Assembly (NCBI GenBank): GCA_018668255.1
Contig: JABISZ010000103.1
Coordinates: 28,379-92,378, forward strand
DNA: 64,000 bases
Reading direction: 5' to 3'
Source: Pseudomonadota bacterium
GTDB lineage: Bacteria; Pseudomonadota; Gammaproteobacteria; Ga0077536
The translations under genes were made by a program, and so were the position numbers. Of the stretch, positions 21,062 through 29,925 are shown piece after piece (within the stretch, counting starts at the first letter, position 1; every line of letters begins with the position of its first letter). Below the pieces are notes generated by a model that worked only from the letters and a program-made list of their open reading frames with translations, searched no databases and was not told the DNA's origin.

Positions 21062-22311
21062 AATCGGTAATAGTGAAAAACTTGCTTGGACTGAGAAACT
21101 GGATTGACGCACGCTTCCCTCTAATGCAGCTTTGGAACGAGCATGTTGGCCAGTATTATGCCCCTAAGAATTTCAACTTTTGGTATTACTTTGGCGTCCT
21201 AGCACTTGTCGTTTTGGTTATTCAAATACTAACGGGTATTTGGCTGGTTATGAGCTATAAGCCAGACGCAAATTTTGCGTTCGCTTCTGTAGAGTACATG
21301 ATGAGAGATGTTGAGTGGGGATGGTTGATTCGCTATATGCATTCGACCGGGGCCTCTTTCTTCTTTATAGTCATATACTTGCACATGTTTCGAGGCATTA
21401 TGTATGGTTCTTACCAAAAGCCTCGTGAGCTGCTGTGGATTTTAGGAATGTGCCTTTATCTTGCGCTTATGGCTGAAGCTTTTTTTGGGTATTTACTCCC
21501 TTGGGGACAAATGTCTTATTGGGGCGCTCAGGTTATAATCTCGCTTTTTGGCGCTATTCCTTTCGTTGGAGAGACCTTGTCTTTGTGGATAAGAGGAGAT
21601 TATGTTGTTTCTGACATTACGTTAAATCGCTTTTTTGCTTTTCATGTTATCGCTTTACCTTTTGCAATTGCCGGTTTGGTTGTTTTGCATATCTTAGCCT
21701 TACATCATGTGGGGTCGAATAATCCTGATGGCATTGATATTAAGGCTAATAAAAATGCTCAGGGAAACCCTGTTGATGGGATACCTTTTCATCCTTACTA
21801 CACGACTAAGGATGCACCTGCAGTCGTTGCATTACTAATCCTAATGGCAGTGGTGATATTTTTTGCTCCAGAGATGGGAGGATATTTTTTAGAGCATAAT
21901 AATTTTGTTCCCGCTGACCCGTTGAAAACACCGGAGCATATCGCGCCAGTGTGGTATTTTACGCCTTTTTATTCGATATTGAGGGCTAATACCATTAATT
22001 TCTTTATGGTCCCCGCCAAACTTTGGGGTGTAATCTTTATGGGCCTAGGGACCATGGTGTTTTTTCTACTTCCTTGGTTAGATAAGGGGAAAGTCCGTTC
22101 TATACGTTATCGTGGATGGATATACAAAACTGCATTAGGCCTTTTCGTCGTGTCTTTTCTCATTCTCGGATATCTTGGGCTTTTACCTCCCACTCCGGCG
22201 AGAACAGCTTTAGCTCAAGTATGTACTGTGATCTATTTTCTCTTTTTCTTGTTGATGCCTTTTTATACCAAATGGGATAAAACTAAGCCTGTACCAGAGA
22301 GAGTGACATAA
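21058..22311 (+). CDS. petB: Cytochrome b subunit of the bc1 complex
   Basis: YFGVLALVVLVIQILTGIWLVMSYKP, FFGYLLPWGQMSYWGAQVI, HIAPVWYFTPFYSILRA; TTG start overlapping the petA stop. Confidence 0.97.
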   Translation: MKSVIVKNLLGLRNWIDARFPLMQLWNEHVGQYYAPKNFNFWYYFGVLALVVLVIQILTGIWLVMSYKPDANFAFASVEYMMRDVEWGWLIRYMHSTGASFFFIVIYLHMFRGIMYGSYQKPRELLWILGMCLYLALMAEAFFGYLLPWGQMSYWGAQVIISLFGAIPFVGETLSLWIRGDYVVSDITLNRFFAFHVIALPFAIAGLVVLHILALHHVGSNNPDGIDIKANKNAQGNPVDGIPFHPYYTTKDAPAVVALLILMAVVIFFAPEMGGYFLEHNNFVPADPLKTPEHIAPVWYFTPFYSILRANTINFFMVPAKLWGVIFMGLGTMVFFLLPWLDKGKVRSIRYRGWIYKTALGLFVVSFLILGYLGLLPPTPARTALAQVCTVIYFLFFLLMPFYTKWDKTKPVPERVT

Positions 22312-22313
22312 TC

Positions 22314-23012
22314 ATGGTTAAAATAATTTCATATCTTGGATTAATTGTCTGGGCACAGCTTTCGATGTCTGCTGAGGGGGGAACGAAGTTGATGCAGGCG
22401 AACGTTGATATCGCAAATACCGTATCTCTTCAAAATGGAGCGAAGTTGTTTATCAACTATTGTGTAAGCTGTCACTCTGCCGAGTATATGCGCTACAACC
22501 GTATGGCTAAAGACTTGGGATTGAGTGATGATATGGTCAAAAAAAATCTTATGTTTGCTTCCGATAAGATTGGAGATACCATGACAATCGCAATGCGGCC
22601 CGATGATGCGGAACAGTGGTTTGGCGTTCGGCCCCCTGATTTGTCGGTTATTGCCAGATCGAAAGGTGTGGACTATCTTTACTCCTTTCTAAATGGATTT
22701 TATGTTGACTCTTCTCGCCCTACTGGTGTGAATAACCATTATTACCCGAATACAGCAATGCCACATGTATTGTGGGAATTGCAAGGCTTCCGAGATAACC
22801 ATGGAGACGCTTATCAAACATCTTCGGATGGGGAAATGACTCCTGTTCAGTATCAACAAGCTACGCGAGATTTAGTAGCGTTTTTAGATTATGTTGGAGA
22901 ACCTGCAAAGCTAGTTAGATATAAGATAGGCTTTTGGGTTATTGCATTTCTGCTGGTTCTTTTCTTAGTTGCTTGTATGGTTAAAAAAGAGTATTGGAAG
23001 GATGTCCATTAG
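22314..23012 (+). CDS. petC: Cytochrome c1
   Basis: CVSCHS haem motif, RPPDLSVIARSKGVDYLYSFLNGFY, YYPNTAMPHVLWELQG, C-terminal TM anchor. Confidence 0.96.
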   Translation: MVKIISYLGLIVWAQLSMSAEGGTKLMQANVDIANTVSLQNGAKLFINYCVSCHSAEYMRYNRMAKDLGLSDDMVKKNLMFASDKIGDTMTIAMRPDDAEQWFGVRPPDLSVIARSKGVDYLYSFLNGFYVDSSRPTGVNNHYYPNTAMPHVLWELQGFRDNHGDAYQTSSDGEMTPVQYQQATRDLVAFLDYVGEPAKLVRYKIGFWVIAFLLVLFLVACMVKKEYWKDVH

Positions 23013-23013
23013 T

Positions 23014-23646
23014 ATGACAGGTTTATCAAATAGACGATCGGTAATGACGCTATATACTGACGCTAGCGATCCTTTGGGGCACAGCGTTAGATTGGTTCTT
23101 CGAGAAAAAGATATAAATTCCAATGTAGTGCTGGTGCCAGATGGTACTAGGCCTGAAATCTTGAATGATTTTAATCCCTATGATACTACGCTTACCCTAG
23201 TAGATAGAGACCTAGTGCTTTACGATTCACATACTATTTTAGAGTATTTGGACGAGCGCTATCCACATCCTCCGTTAATGCCAGTCGATCCTGTTGCTCG
23301 TGCGAACAATAGGCAGTTCCGCTATAGAATAGTCAGAGATTTATATAAGTTTGCACGAGACATAATCGGTGAAGATGAAGTAGCTGCGGCGACTGCAAGA
23401 AAAGCTATGCGGGATGACCTAATGGCCATTTGCCCTTTGTTCTTGCAGCACGCTTATTTCATGTCAGACGAATTTTCCTTAGTAGATATCTGTTTGGCCC
23501 CTATTTTATGGCGCCTACCTAGTTATGGGATAAAACTAGGTCCCCCTGGTAAATCACTGTTGAATTATGCAGATGTGATATTTAGTCGAAATGCGTTTCA
23601 GGAAAGTTTGGCTGAAACCGATAAGATATTTAGAGACGAGTCTTAA
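23014..23646 (+). CDS. sspA: Stringent starvation protein A (GST fold)
   Basis: MTLYTDASDPLGHSVRLVLREKDI...ILEYLDERYPHPPLMPVDPVARA; ORF track start lies inside petC, more likely ATG 23014 or 23044. Confidence 0.92.
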   Translation: MTGLSNRRSVMTLYTDASDPLGHSVRLVLREKDINSNVVLVPDGTRPEILNDFNPYDTTLTLVDRDLVLYDSHTILEYLDERYPHPPLMPVDPVARANNRQFRYRIVRDLYKFARDIIGEDEVAAATARKAMRDDLMAICPLFLQHAYFMSDEFSLVDICLAPILWRLPSYGIKLGPPGKSLLNYADVIFSRNAFQESLAETDKIFRDES

Positions 23647-23671
23647 AGTATTTCTATTACATGAGATAGTT

Positions 23672-24091
23672 ATGATATCTGTTCATCCTTATATTTTAAG
23701 AGCTTTATACCAGTGGATTTGCGACACTAACTTAACTCCTCAACTTTTGGTAGATACTGATAATCTTGAGGTGGTGGTTCCTAAAGAATATATTGAGAAT
23801 GATCATATTATTTTAAATATAAGTCCTACAGCCGTGCGTGATTTAGTTCTAGGGGATGAATATATTATGTTTAACGCTCGTTTTGGGGGTAGATTTAGAG
23901 AAATTTCAGTGCCGATTAGTTGTGTTCAAGCCATATATGCACGAGAAAGCAACCAAGGATTGTCTCTTGCACAATTCGATATGGAACAGCCTCACGAGGC
24001 TGGTGATAAGTCCTCGAAGGAAAAGAGCGTGTCTGTCTCAGACAGCCAACGGAAGGCCAAGTCTAAGCCTAGTCTAAAGATTGTGAAGTAG
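23672..24091 (+). CDS. sspB: ClpXP adaptor SspB
   Basis: HPYILRALYQWICDTNLTPQLLVDTDN, FGGRFREISVPISCVQAIYARE; start at ATG 23672. Confidence 0.93.
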   Translation: MISVHPYILRALYQWICDTNLTPQLLVDTDNLEVVVPKEYIENDHIILNISPTAVRDLVLGDEYIMFNARFGGRFREISVPISCVQAIYARESNQGLSLAQFDMEQPHEAGDKSSKEKSVSVSDSQRKAKSKPSLKIVK

Positions 24092-24659
24092 GCTTATCTT
24101 TTTGGGCATCAACACTCTTGCTTTCAAATATGGTGATCACACGATTTACACCGGTAGTTTTCCTTATCATAGAGCTTACTAATTCTTTTTCGGCGTCATT
24201 AACTATTCCCATTAAATAAACCGTGCCTCCCGAACAGACGATTTTTATCTCAGAGGACTTTATGCTCGCGCCTGCTAAGAGTCTTATACGTACTTTTACG
24301 GCCAAATATTTGTCGCCTAGCGCTGAAAAAAAACTTGGTTTTCTTGAGACGGTAATTTCATTATGTATTTGCCTAATTTTAGGAATTAACATTGTATCTT
24401 TAAGAATTTTCAATCGGGCATTTTCAGTTGAAGCGGTCCCAGTTAATAAGAGCACTTCGTTATAGCTCAGTACTTTAATAGCAGAGCCTTGATAGGTTTT
24501 TTTGTTGGTGTTTATGACACGCTTTGCCTTGAGAGTTATTGCCTTATCTTCGATAAATGTTCCTATAGTACGACTTTTACCTGCACATGCAGCTATGACT
24601 AACACCAAGAGAGTGAGTAGCAAGGAGTGTAGTTTTTTCTTTACTATCCCGCTTCTCAT
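24069..24659 (-). CDS. BON-domain outer-membrane lipoprotein (DolP/YraP-like)
   Basis: Lipobox VIAACAG; paired BON-type segments ending in VYLMGIVNDAEKELVSSMIRKTTGVNRVITIFE; 3' ends overlap sspB. Confidence 0.85.
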   Translation of the reverse strand: MRSGIVKKKLHSLLLTLLVLVIAACAGKSRTIGTFIEDKAITLKAKRVINTNKKTYQGSAIKVLSYNEVLLLTGTASTENARLKILKDTMLIPKIRQIHNEITVSRKPSFFSALGDKYLAVKVRIRLLAGASIKSSEIKIVCSGGTVYLMGIVNDAEKELVSSMIRKTTGVNRVITIFESKSVDAQKDKPTSQSLD

Positions 24660-24832
24660 TACGTGTAAAAATTACGCTCCAGTGCGCGCCTTACATTTCC
24701 GGAAGCAGTAAGACTTAATATTGTCTCACGTTGACAGTTTTTATTCATATACGTTAGGACCATTTTTTGGTTATGCTTCCGTTTTCAGTCGGAGTCTCAC
24801 AAAAGTTACACGATACGGAGATATATTCATAC

Positions 24833-24849
24833 AGACTAGATTTTAGTCT
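24833..24849. repeat. Inverted repeat in the divergent BON/rsmI intergenic region
   Basis: AGACTA-GATTT-TAGTCT. Confidence 0.5.
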
Positions 24850-24887
24850 AAAAAGGGATTGTACTGTTAGCATATGATCACATAGCA

Positions 24888-24908
24888 TTTTGAATTTTTA
24901 ATTCAAAA
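24888..24908. repeat. Perfect AT-rich inverted repeat upstream of rsmI
   Basis: TTTTGAATT-TTT-AATTCAAAA, 9-bp arms. Confidence 0.6.
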
Positions 24909-24968
24909 CTCAAGATTATTGGAGACTGTTACTTCTAGGATTAAACTTTAATTAATACGAGGCGTGAG

Positions 24969-25850
24969 ATGCAGTTTCATAAAAAAGATAACCTTAATGT
25001 GGAGCATATTAATGCGGGACCAGCTATTTACATAGTCTCTACCCCTATAGGTAATCTCGACGACCTAACATATAGAGCTCACAATGTCCTCAAAAGCGTC
25101 GATGGCATTCTTGCGGAGAATCCGAGGCACAGCTCTCGCCTATTATCGCACTATGGAATCGTGACTCCGATGCGACAGTACCATGATCATAATGAAAAAA
25201 AGATAACGGAAAAAATTATAAATGAGGTTATAGAAAAAGATTTAGTCGTCGCATTAATTAGCGACGCGGGAACGCCGCTCATTTCAGACCCTGGCTATAC
25301 ACTTATCCAGCAAGCAAGTCTGAGACACATTCCAGTATTTCCAGTCCCTGGAGCGTGTGCGCTCATAACCGCTCTTAGTATAAGCGACTTACCTACCAAT
25401 CGATTTGTCTTTGAGGGGTTTTTACCGAGTAACGAAGGCGCACGTAAATCGAGGTTAGATGGTTTGTTAAAAGAAGAGCGCACGGTTGTTTTCTATGAGG
25501 CGCCACATCGAATACTTGCTTTGTTAGACAGCATTGCAGATGTTTTAGGGTCATACCGAAGTGTAGTTGTTGCTAGAGAGCTTACTAAGCTATACGAGTC
25601 GATTTATAGGGGTACTGTTAGTGATGCGAAGAAACATTTAGTATCGCATCCTGAGGTCGTACGAGGTGAATTCGTTGTGGTGCTGGGGGGTACCAAAACA
25701 TCTACTTCTGATACCGAGTTGGAAGAAGTTTTGCGAGTTCTTTTAGCGTCTGTAGATCTAAAGCTCGCAACAGAGCTGTGTTGTAAACTTACAGGCTCTA
25801 AACGCAATTTAGTTTATAAATTAGCTATTGGTTTGCGCGAAAAGAACTAA
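24969..25850 (+). CDS. rsmI: 16S rRNA (cytidine-2'-O)-methyltransferase RsmI
   Basis: IYIVSTPIGNLDDLTYRA, LISDAGTPLISDPGY, FEGFLPSNEGARKSRL, VVFYEAPHRI. Confidence 0.96.
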   Translation: MQFHKKDNLNVEHINAGPAIYIVSTPIGNLDDLTYRAHNVLKSVDGILAENPRHSSRLLSHYGIVTPMRQYHDHNEKKITEKIINEVIEKDLVVALISDAGTPLISDPGYTLIQQASLRHIPVFPVPGACALITALSISDLPTNRFVFEGFLPSNEGARKSRLDGLLKEERTVVFYEAPHRILALLDSIADVLGSYRSVVVARELTKLYESIYRGTVSDAKKHLVSHPEVVRGEFVVVLGGTKTSTSDTELEEVLRVLLASVDLKLATELCCKLTGSKRNLVYKLAIGLREKN

Positions 25851-25890
25851 TCTATTGCAAAGTGGTCGAATTAGGTGGAAACTCGCTGCT

Positions 25891-26274
25891 GCAAGTTGGC
25901 CGGGTGACCGCTGCTACCTATACCGTAATTCGGTGCAGTAGCAGAGGAAAGTCCGGGCTCCATAGGATAGAGTGCCAGGTAACGCCTGGGGAGCGAGAGC
26001 TTACGGAAAGTGCCACAGAAAATATACCGCCAATCTGATTGGTAAGGGTGAAATGGTGCGGTAAGAGCGCACCGCGTCGGTTAAATGCCGGTGGCAGGGT
26101 AAACCCCACTCGGAGCAAGACCAAATAGGGAAACATCTCGGTTCGCCGAGAATACGTCATCCGCGTTAGTTTTCGGGTAGGTCGCTTCAGGCGCTTGGTG
26201 ACAAGCGTCGCAGATGAATGGTCACCGCACTGTGTTTCACAGTAGTACAGAACCCGGCTTATAGGCCAACTTGC
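25891..26274 (+). ncRNA. rnpB: RNase P RNA, bacterial class A
   Basis: GAGGAAAGTCCGGGCTCCATAG and AGAACCCGGCTTATAGGCCAACTT; terminal pairing GCAAGTTGGCC / GGCCAACTTGC; T-run follows; located between rsmI and mraZ. Confidence 0.96.
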
Positions 26275-26440
26275 TTTTTTTATGATCAACCAGCCCTAAA
26301 TCCCATACTTTAAATTAGATATACTTTTTATCCCTATGATTTAGAACATTATTCTTTTTTTTTTACAGCGCTATTTTTTTTATTTCTCCTCTAAGTGCTT
26401 GTTGTATAAGCAAGATTCTCTGAAAAGAACGTTAATTTCC

Positions 26441-26471
26441 CTTGACAGTTTTCCATCACACTCTTTATAGT
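26441..26471 (+). promoter_or_regulatory. Sigma70-like promoter of the mraZ/dcw operon
   Basis: TTGACA at 26441 and TTTATAGT around 26464-26471. Confidence 0.65.
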
Positions 26472-26480
26472 CGCTTAGTA

Positions 26481-26505
26481 GTGGTGATTTGTGGGGCTAT
26501 GTGGA
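26481..26505 (+). promoter_or_regulatory. Putative MraZ operator: three GTGG[N] repeats at 10-bp period
   Basis: GTGGT-GATTT-GTGGG-GCTAT-GTGGA immediately downstream of the promoter and upstream of mraZ. Confidence 0.8.
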
Positions 26506-26580
26506 AGTATTGTCCAGATAGTCACGGTTTATTTACATTAAATGGTTTGCTTTCGATAATTTCAGGTTGTAATTTACAAA

Positions 26581-27030
26581 ATGTTTCGAGGATTGAGTTT
26601 AGTTAATTTAGATACCAAGGGCCGCTTGGGTATTCCTATTAGGTTTAGGGACGTATTCTCACGTCTGGACTTAAGTGATTTGGTCTTAACCGTTAATCCA
26701 TGGGATCGCGCCTTGCTACTTTACCCTATTTCTGAGTGGAATGAGATTGAGTTAAAGCTTTCGACCTTATCTGACTTCGATAAAGGTAGCCGCCGGACCA
26801 AGCTGATCTTACGAGGACATGCGACGGATTGCCGTTGTGATGCCCAAGGAAGAATTCTTATTCCTTCTGAGTTAAGAGAAATGTCTGATCTAAGAAAAGA
26901 AGTAGTTATTTCTGGTCAAGGCAATAAGCTAGAAATATGGGATTCAGATCGCTGGCGTGCTGAATGCAATAGTCTATTGGCCAGCAATGCCAGTGACGCA
27001 TCTGAAGCATTAAGCACCTTATCTCTGTGA
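26581..27030 (+). CDS. mraZ: Transcriptional regulator MraZ
   Basis: MFRGLSLVNLDTKGRLGIPIRFRD, ATDCRCDAQGRILIPSELRE, first dcw gene. Confidence 0.97.
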   Translation: MFRGLSLVNLDTKGRLGIPIRFRDVFSRLDLSDLVLTVNPWDRALLLYPISEWNEIELKLSTLSDFDKGSRRTKLILRGHATDCRCDAQGRILIPSELREMSDLRKEVVISGQGNKLEIWDSDRWRAECNSLLASNASDASEALSTLSL

Positions 27031-27038
27031 GTGGTTAG

Positions 27039-27953
27039 ATGTTCACACATTCCCCAGTCCTGATGCAGGAAGTAACAGATTTAATGAATTTGAGAGGCGA
27101 TGGCATCTATATAGATGCGACTTTTGGCCGGGGTGGACACGCTAAAGCATTGCTGACCAATCTTAGTGCACAGGCTAGATTGCTTGCATTCGATCGCGAC
27201 CCAGAAGCTGAGAAAGCGGCTAAAACTTTCTCGCTTGAAGATCCTAGGCTGGAGTTTTTTAGGGGACCATTCTCGCAACTCAGCCGAGTAACATCTCATG
27301 CCGTCGAACAGGTAGATGGTGTTCTCTTTGATTTAGGAGTGTCGTCTCCCCAGCTAGATGATCCAAATAGAGGCTTTAGTTTTAGGTTCGAAGGCCCGTT
27401 GGATATGAGAATGGATCCTTCTTGTGAAGTTTCAGCTGCGACGTGGGTTAATTCTGCATCTGAGGCTGAAATCAGCGATGTACTTTGGAAATTTGGCGAC
27501 GAACGAAAATCTAGGCACATAGCTAGAAAGATTCTTGGTGCAAGAATTACAAAGCCAATAGAAACGACAAGGGAACTCGCGACTATAATCCGTAGTTGCT
27601 TTCGATATCAAGGAGGTCGTTTAGATCCAGCAACACGCAGTTTTCAAGCTATCCGAGTTCACATAAATGATGAGCTAACAGAAATAGAGAGAGGGTTGGA
27701 GTCAGCATTGAACCTCTTAGCGGTAAAAGGAAGACTTTTAATAATTTCTTTCCACTCTCTTGAAGATCGGTTAGTAAAGCACAGATTCAAGAAACTGGAT
27801 CTTTTGACTAGAGATCTTACAAGAGAAGAGAAATTAGAAGCACCCGCTTACCGCATCGTTAAACCTAACCTTTTTAGAGCCACTGAGGCCGAGAAAGCTG
27901 TTAATCCGCGCGCGCGGAGTGCTAAGTTACGCGTGATCGAGCGTTGTTTATGA
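27039..27953 (+). CDS. rsmH: 16S rRNA (cytosine(1402)-N4)-methyltransferase RsmH
   Basis: HSPVLMQEVTDLMNLRGDGIYIDATFGRGGHA, GVLFDLGVSSPQLDDPNRGFSF. Confidence 0.97.
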   Translation: MFTHSPVLMQEVTDLMNLRGDGIYIDATFGRGGHAKALLTNLSAQARLLAFDRDPEAEKAAKTFSLEDPRLEFFRGPFSQLSRVTSHAVEQVDGVLFDLGVSSPQLDDPNRGFSFRFEGPLDMRMDPSCEVSAATWVNSASEAEISDVLWKFGDERKSRHIARKILGARITKPIETTRELATIIRSCFRYQGGRLDPATRSFQAIRVHINDELTEIERGLESALNLLAVKGRLLIISFHSLEDRLVKHRFKKLDLLTRDLTREEKLEAPAYRIVKPNLFRATEAEKAVNPRARSAKLRVIERCL

Positions 27954-28210
27954 GAGGCGTGATTGTTTTGATCATCTCAGCTGCTGTGTTTGGCTCAGCA
28001 CTGGGCTTAGTCGTTAAACGCCAAGAGAGTCGAGTACTGGAAACTAGACTCCACAAACTACAGTTAGAACGACGAGTATTGAAGCAAGACTGGGCGCAAT
28101 TGCTGTTACGACAGTCTAGCTTGGCGAGTCACTCACGCGTAGAGAAATTAGCACGCCATTCTATTGGGATGATTACTCCTCCATCAATAACAGTAGTTAG
28201 CAAAAAGTGA
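27950..28210 (+). CDS. ftsL: Cell division protein FtsL
   Basis: Short single-TM protein between rsmH and ftsI; ATGA overlap with rsmH. Confidence 0.88.
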   Translation: MRGVIVLIISAAVFGSALGLVVKRQESRVLETRLHKLQLERRVLKQDWAQLLLRQSSLASHSRVEKLARHSIGMITPPSITVVSKK

Positions 28211-29925
28211 ACTCGAGCCCTTTGAAATATCGTCGATATTTGGTATTAGGTATTTTCTTTTTCGCAGCATCTACGCTTATCTTTGGTGCTATTCGCTTAC
28301 AAATAGATGAACCAGTCGACTTGGCACAACGCGCCGAATCTAGATCTGAAAAACTACAAGAGATTAGTACATATCGAGGCATTATCTTTGATAGGAACCA
28401 TAAGCTTTTAGCAGTGAGCGTGCCCCATCATTCGCTTCAGATTAACCCTAGCCAGTTGCTTCATACCAAGGAGCACTGGGCTGATATTGCCAAAGTGATC
28501 GATTGGCCAGTCATTAGGCTCGAGAAATTTATCAATGCGAAAAATGCAAGAAAAGGTGAGATGCTTCAGCGAATATTAAGCGATCGGCAGATTGAAGTTT
28601 TTCGAAGACTCGATATTAAGGGGGTAGATTTAATGCCGTTTCAGAAACGTCATTATCCTCTGGGGCGATCAGTATCTCAGTTAGTGGGCTTTACAGATCG
28701 TAATGATAACGGCCAGGAAGGAATAGAAAAAGCCTTCAACCAAATATTGGCAGGTAAAACTGGGAAGAGAAAAATATTACACGATGCTAAAGGAAATACA
28801 GTTAAGACATTGCGTGTTATTGATGCTGTCAGGCCAGGAGAAGATCTCCGATTAAGTATCGACTCGGGCGTGCAATATGCTGCTTATCGAGCACTTGAAA
28901 AAGCAGTCATCCGAGAAAATGCTGACGGTGGGTCGGCCGTGGTAATGAACCCTCACAATGGAGAAATTCTCGCTATCGTCAGTTATCCTTCATTCAACCC
29001 GAATGAATCTAGTGAGAAGAAAGCTGGGCTTTACAGGAACCGTGCAGTAACAGATGCATTCGAACCTGGATCTACACTTAAACCGTTTACCATAGCTATG
29101 GCATTGCAAAGTGGTCAGTTTCTTCCAGATACGGAAATCGATACGAGTCCCGGATATTTTGATTTAGGGGAAGATCGAGTCAGCGATCCTGTGAATCGCG
29201 GATTACTTTCTTTATCCTCAGTTCTAACCCAATCAAGTAATGTTGGCTCTGCGAAAATTGCAATGACACTTCCTTACGGCGACCTTTGGGATATTCTAGA
29301 ATCAGTTGGGCTTGGTAATAAAAGTGGTCTGACGTTGGGCGGTGAGTCTTCGGGCAAGTTGAGCTTTCATTCCACATGGGAGCCGATCGAGCACGCGACT
29401 CATGCATACGGCTATGGAATGCAAGTCACGCTAGTACAGCTGGCAAGAGCATATTCAGTTTTAGCGAATGGAGGATGGTTACTACCCCTAACTTTGACGC
29501 CTGATAATAGTTTGTTCGATAAGACACGTGTCTTGAAGGATGACGTAGTGATGGATGTGCGCGAGATGTTAGCAAAAGTCGTTTCCGAAGGTAGCGGTAA
29601 AAGAGCAAAAGTTGAGGGGTATTCCGTAGGAGGAAAAACTGGAACAGTGCGAAAATTCCATAATGGCGCCTATTCTAGTGAGCGACATTTAGCATTGTTT
29701 GCTGGAATGGCTCCTGCTATCAATCCTCAGCTAGTCGCAGTTGTAATGATCGATCGCCCAAAGAATAAAGAGCAATACGGAGGCCAAGTTGCAGCTCCGG
29801 TTTTCTCGGAAATTGTCTATGAGTCTACTCGTATTTTAGGGATATCCCCTGATCAGCCTGGAACTTTTCAACCTCTATCACCGAAGTTTGCTGATACAAA
29901 TATTATCGAAGGTCAGAAAAATTAA
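28207..29925 (+). CDS. ftsI: Peptidoglycan D,D-transpeptidase FtsI (PBP3)
   Basis: YRGIIFDRNHKLLAVS, EPGSTLKPFTI, SSN motif in LTQSSNVGSAK, KTGT. Confidence 0.97.
   Translation: MNSSPLKYRRYLVLGIFFFAASTLIFGAIRLQIDEPVDLAQRAESRSEKLQEISTYRGIIFDRNHKLLAVSVPHHSLQINPSQLLHTKEHWADIAKVIDWPVIRLEKFINAKNARKGEMLQRILSDRQIEVFRRLDIKGVDLMPFQKRHYPLGRSVSQLVGFTDRNDNGQEGIEKAFNQILAGKTGKRKILHDAKGNTVKTLRVIDAVRPGEDLRLSIDSGVQYAAYRALEKAVIRENADGGSAVVMNPHNGEILAIVSYPSFNPNESSEKKAGLYRNRAVTDAFEPGSTLKPFTIAMALQSGQFLPDTEIDTSPGYFDLGEDRVSDPVNRGLLSLSSVLTQSSNVGSAKIAMTLPYGDLWDILESVGLGNKSGLTLGGESSGKLSFHSTWEPIEHATHAYGYGMQVTLVQLARAYSVLANGGWLLPLTLTPDNSLFDKTRVLKDDVVMDVREMLAKVVSEGSGKRAKVEGYSVGGKTGTVRKFHNGAYSSERHLALFAGMAPAINPQLVAVVMIDRPKNKEQYGGQVAAPVFSEIVYESTRILGISPDQPGTFQPLSPKFADTNIIEGQKN

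Noticed and set aside
25918-26289. 123-aa ORF on the minus strand
   Set aside because: Lies antisense to the RNase P RNA gene; spurious
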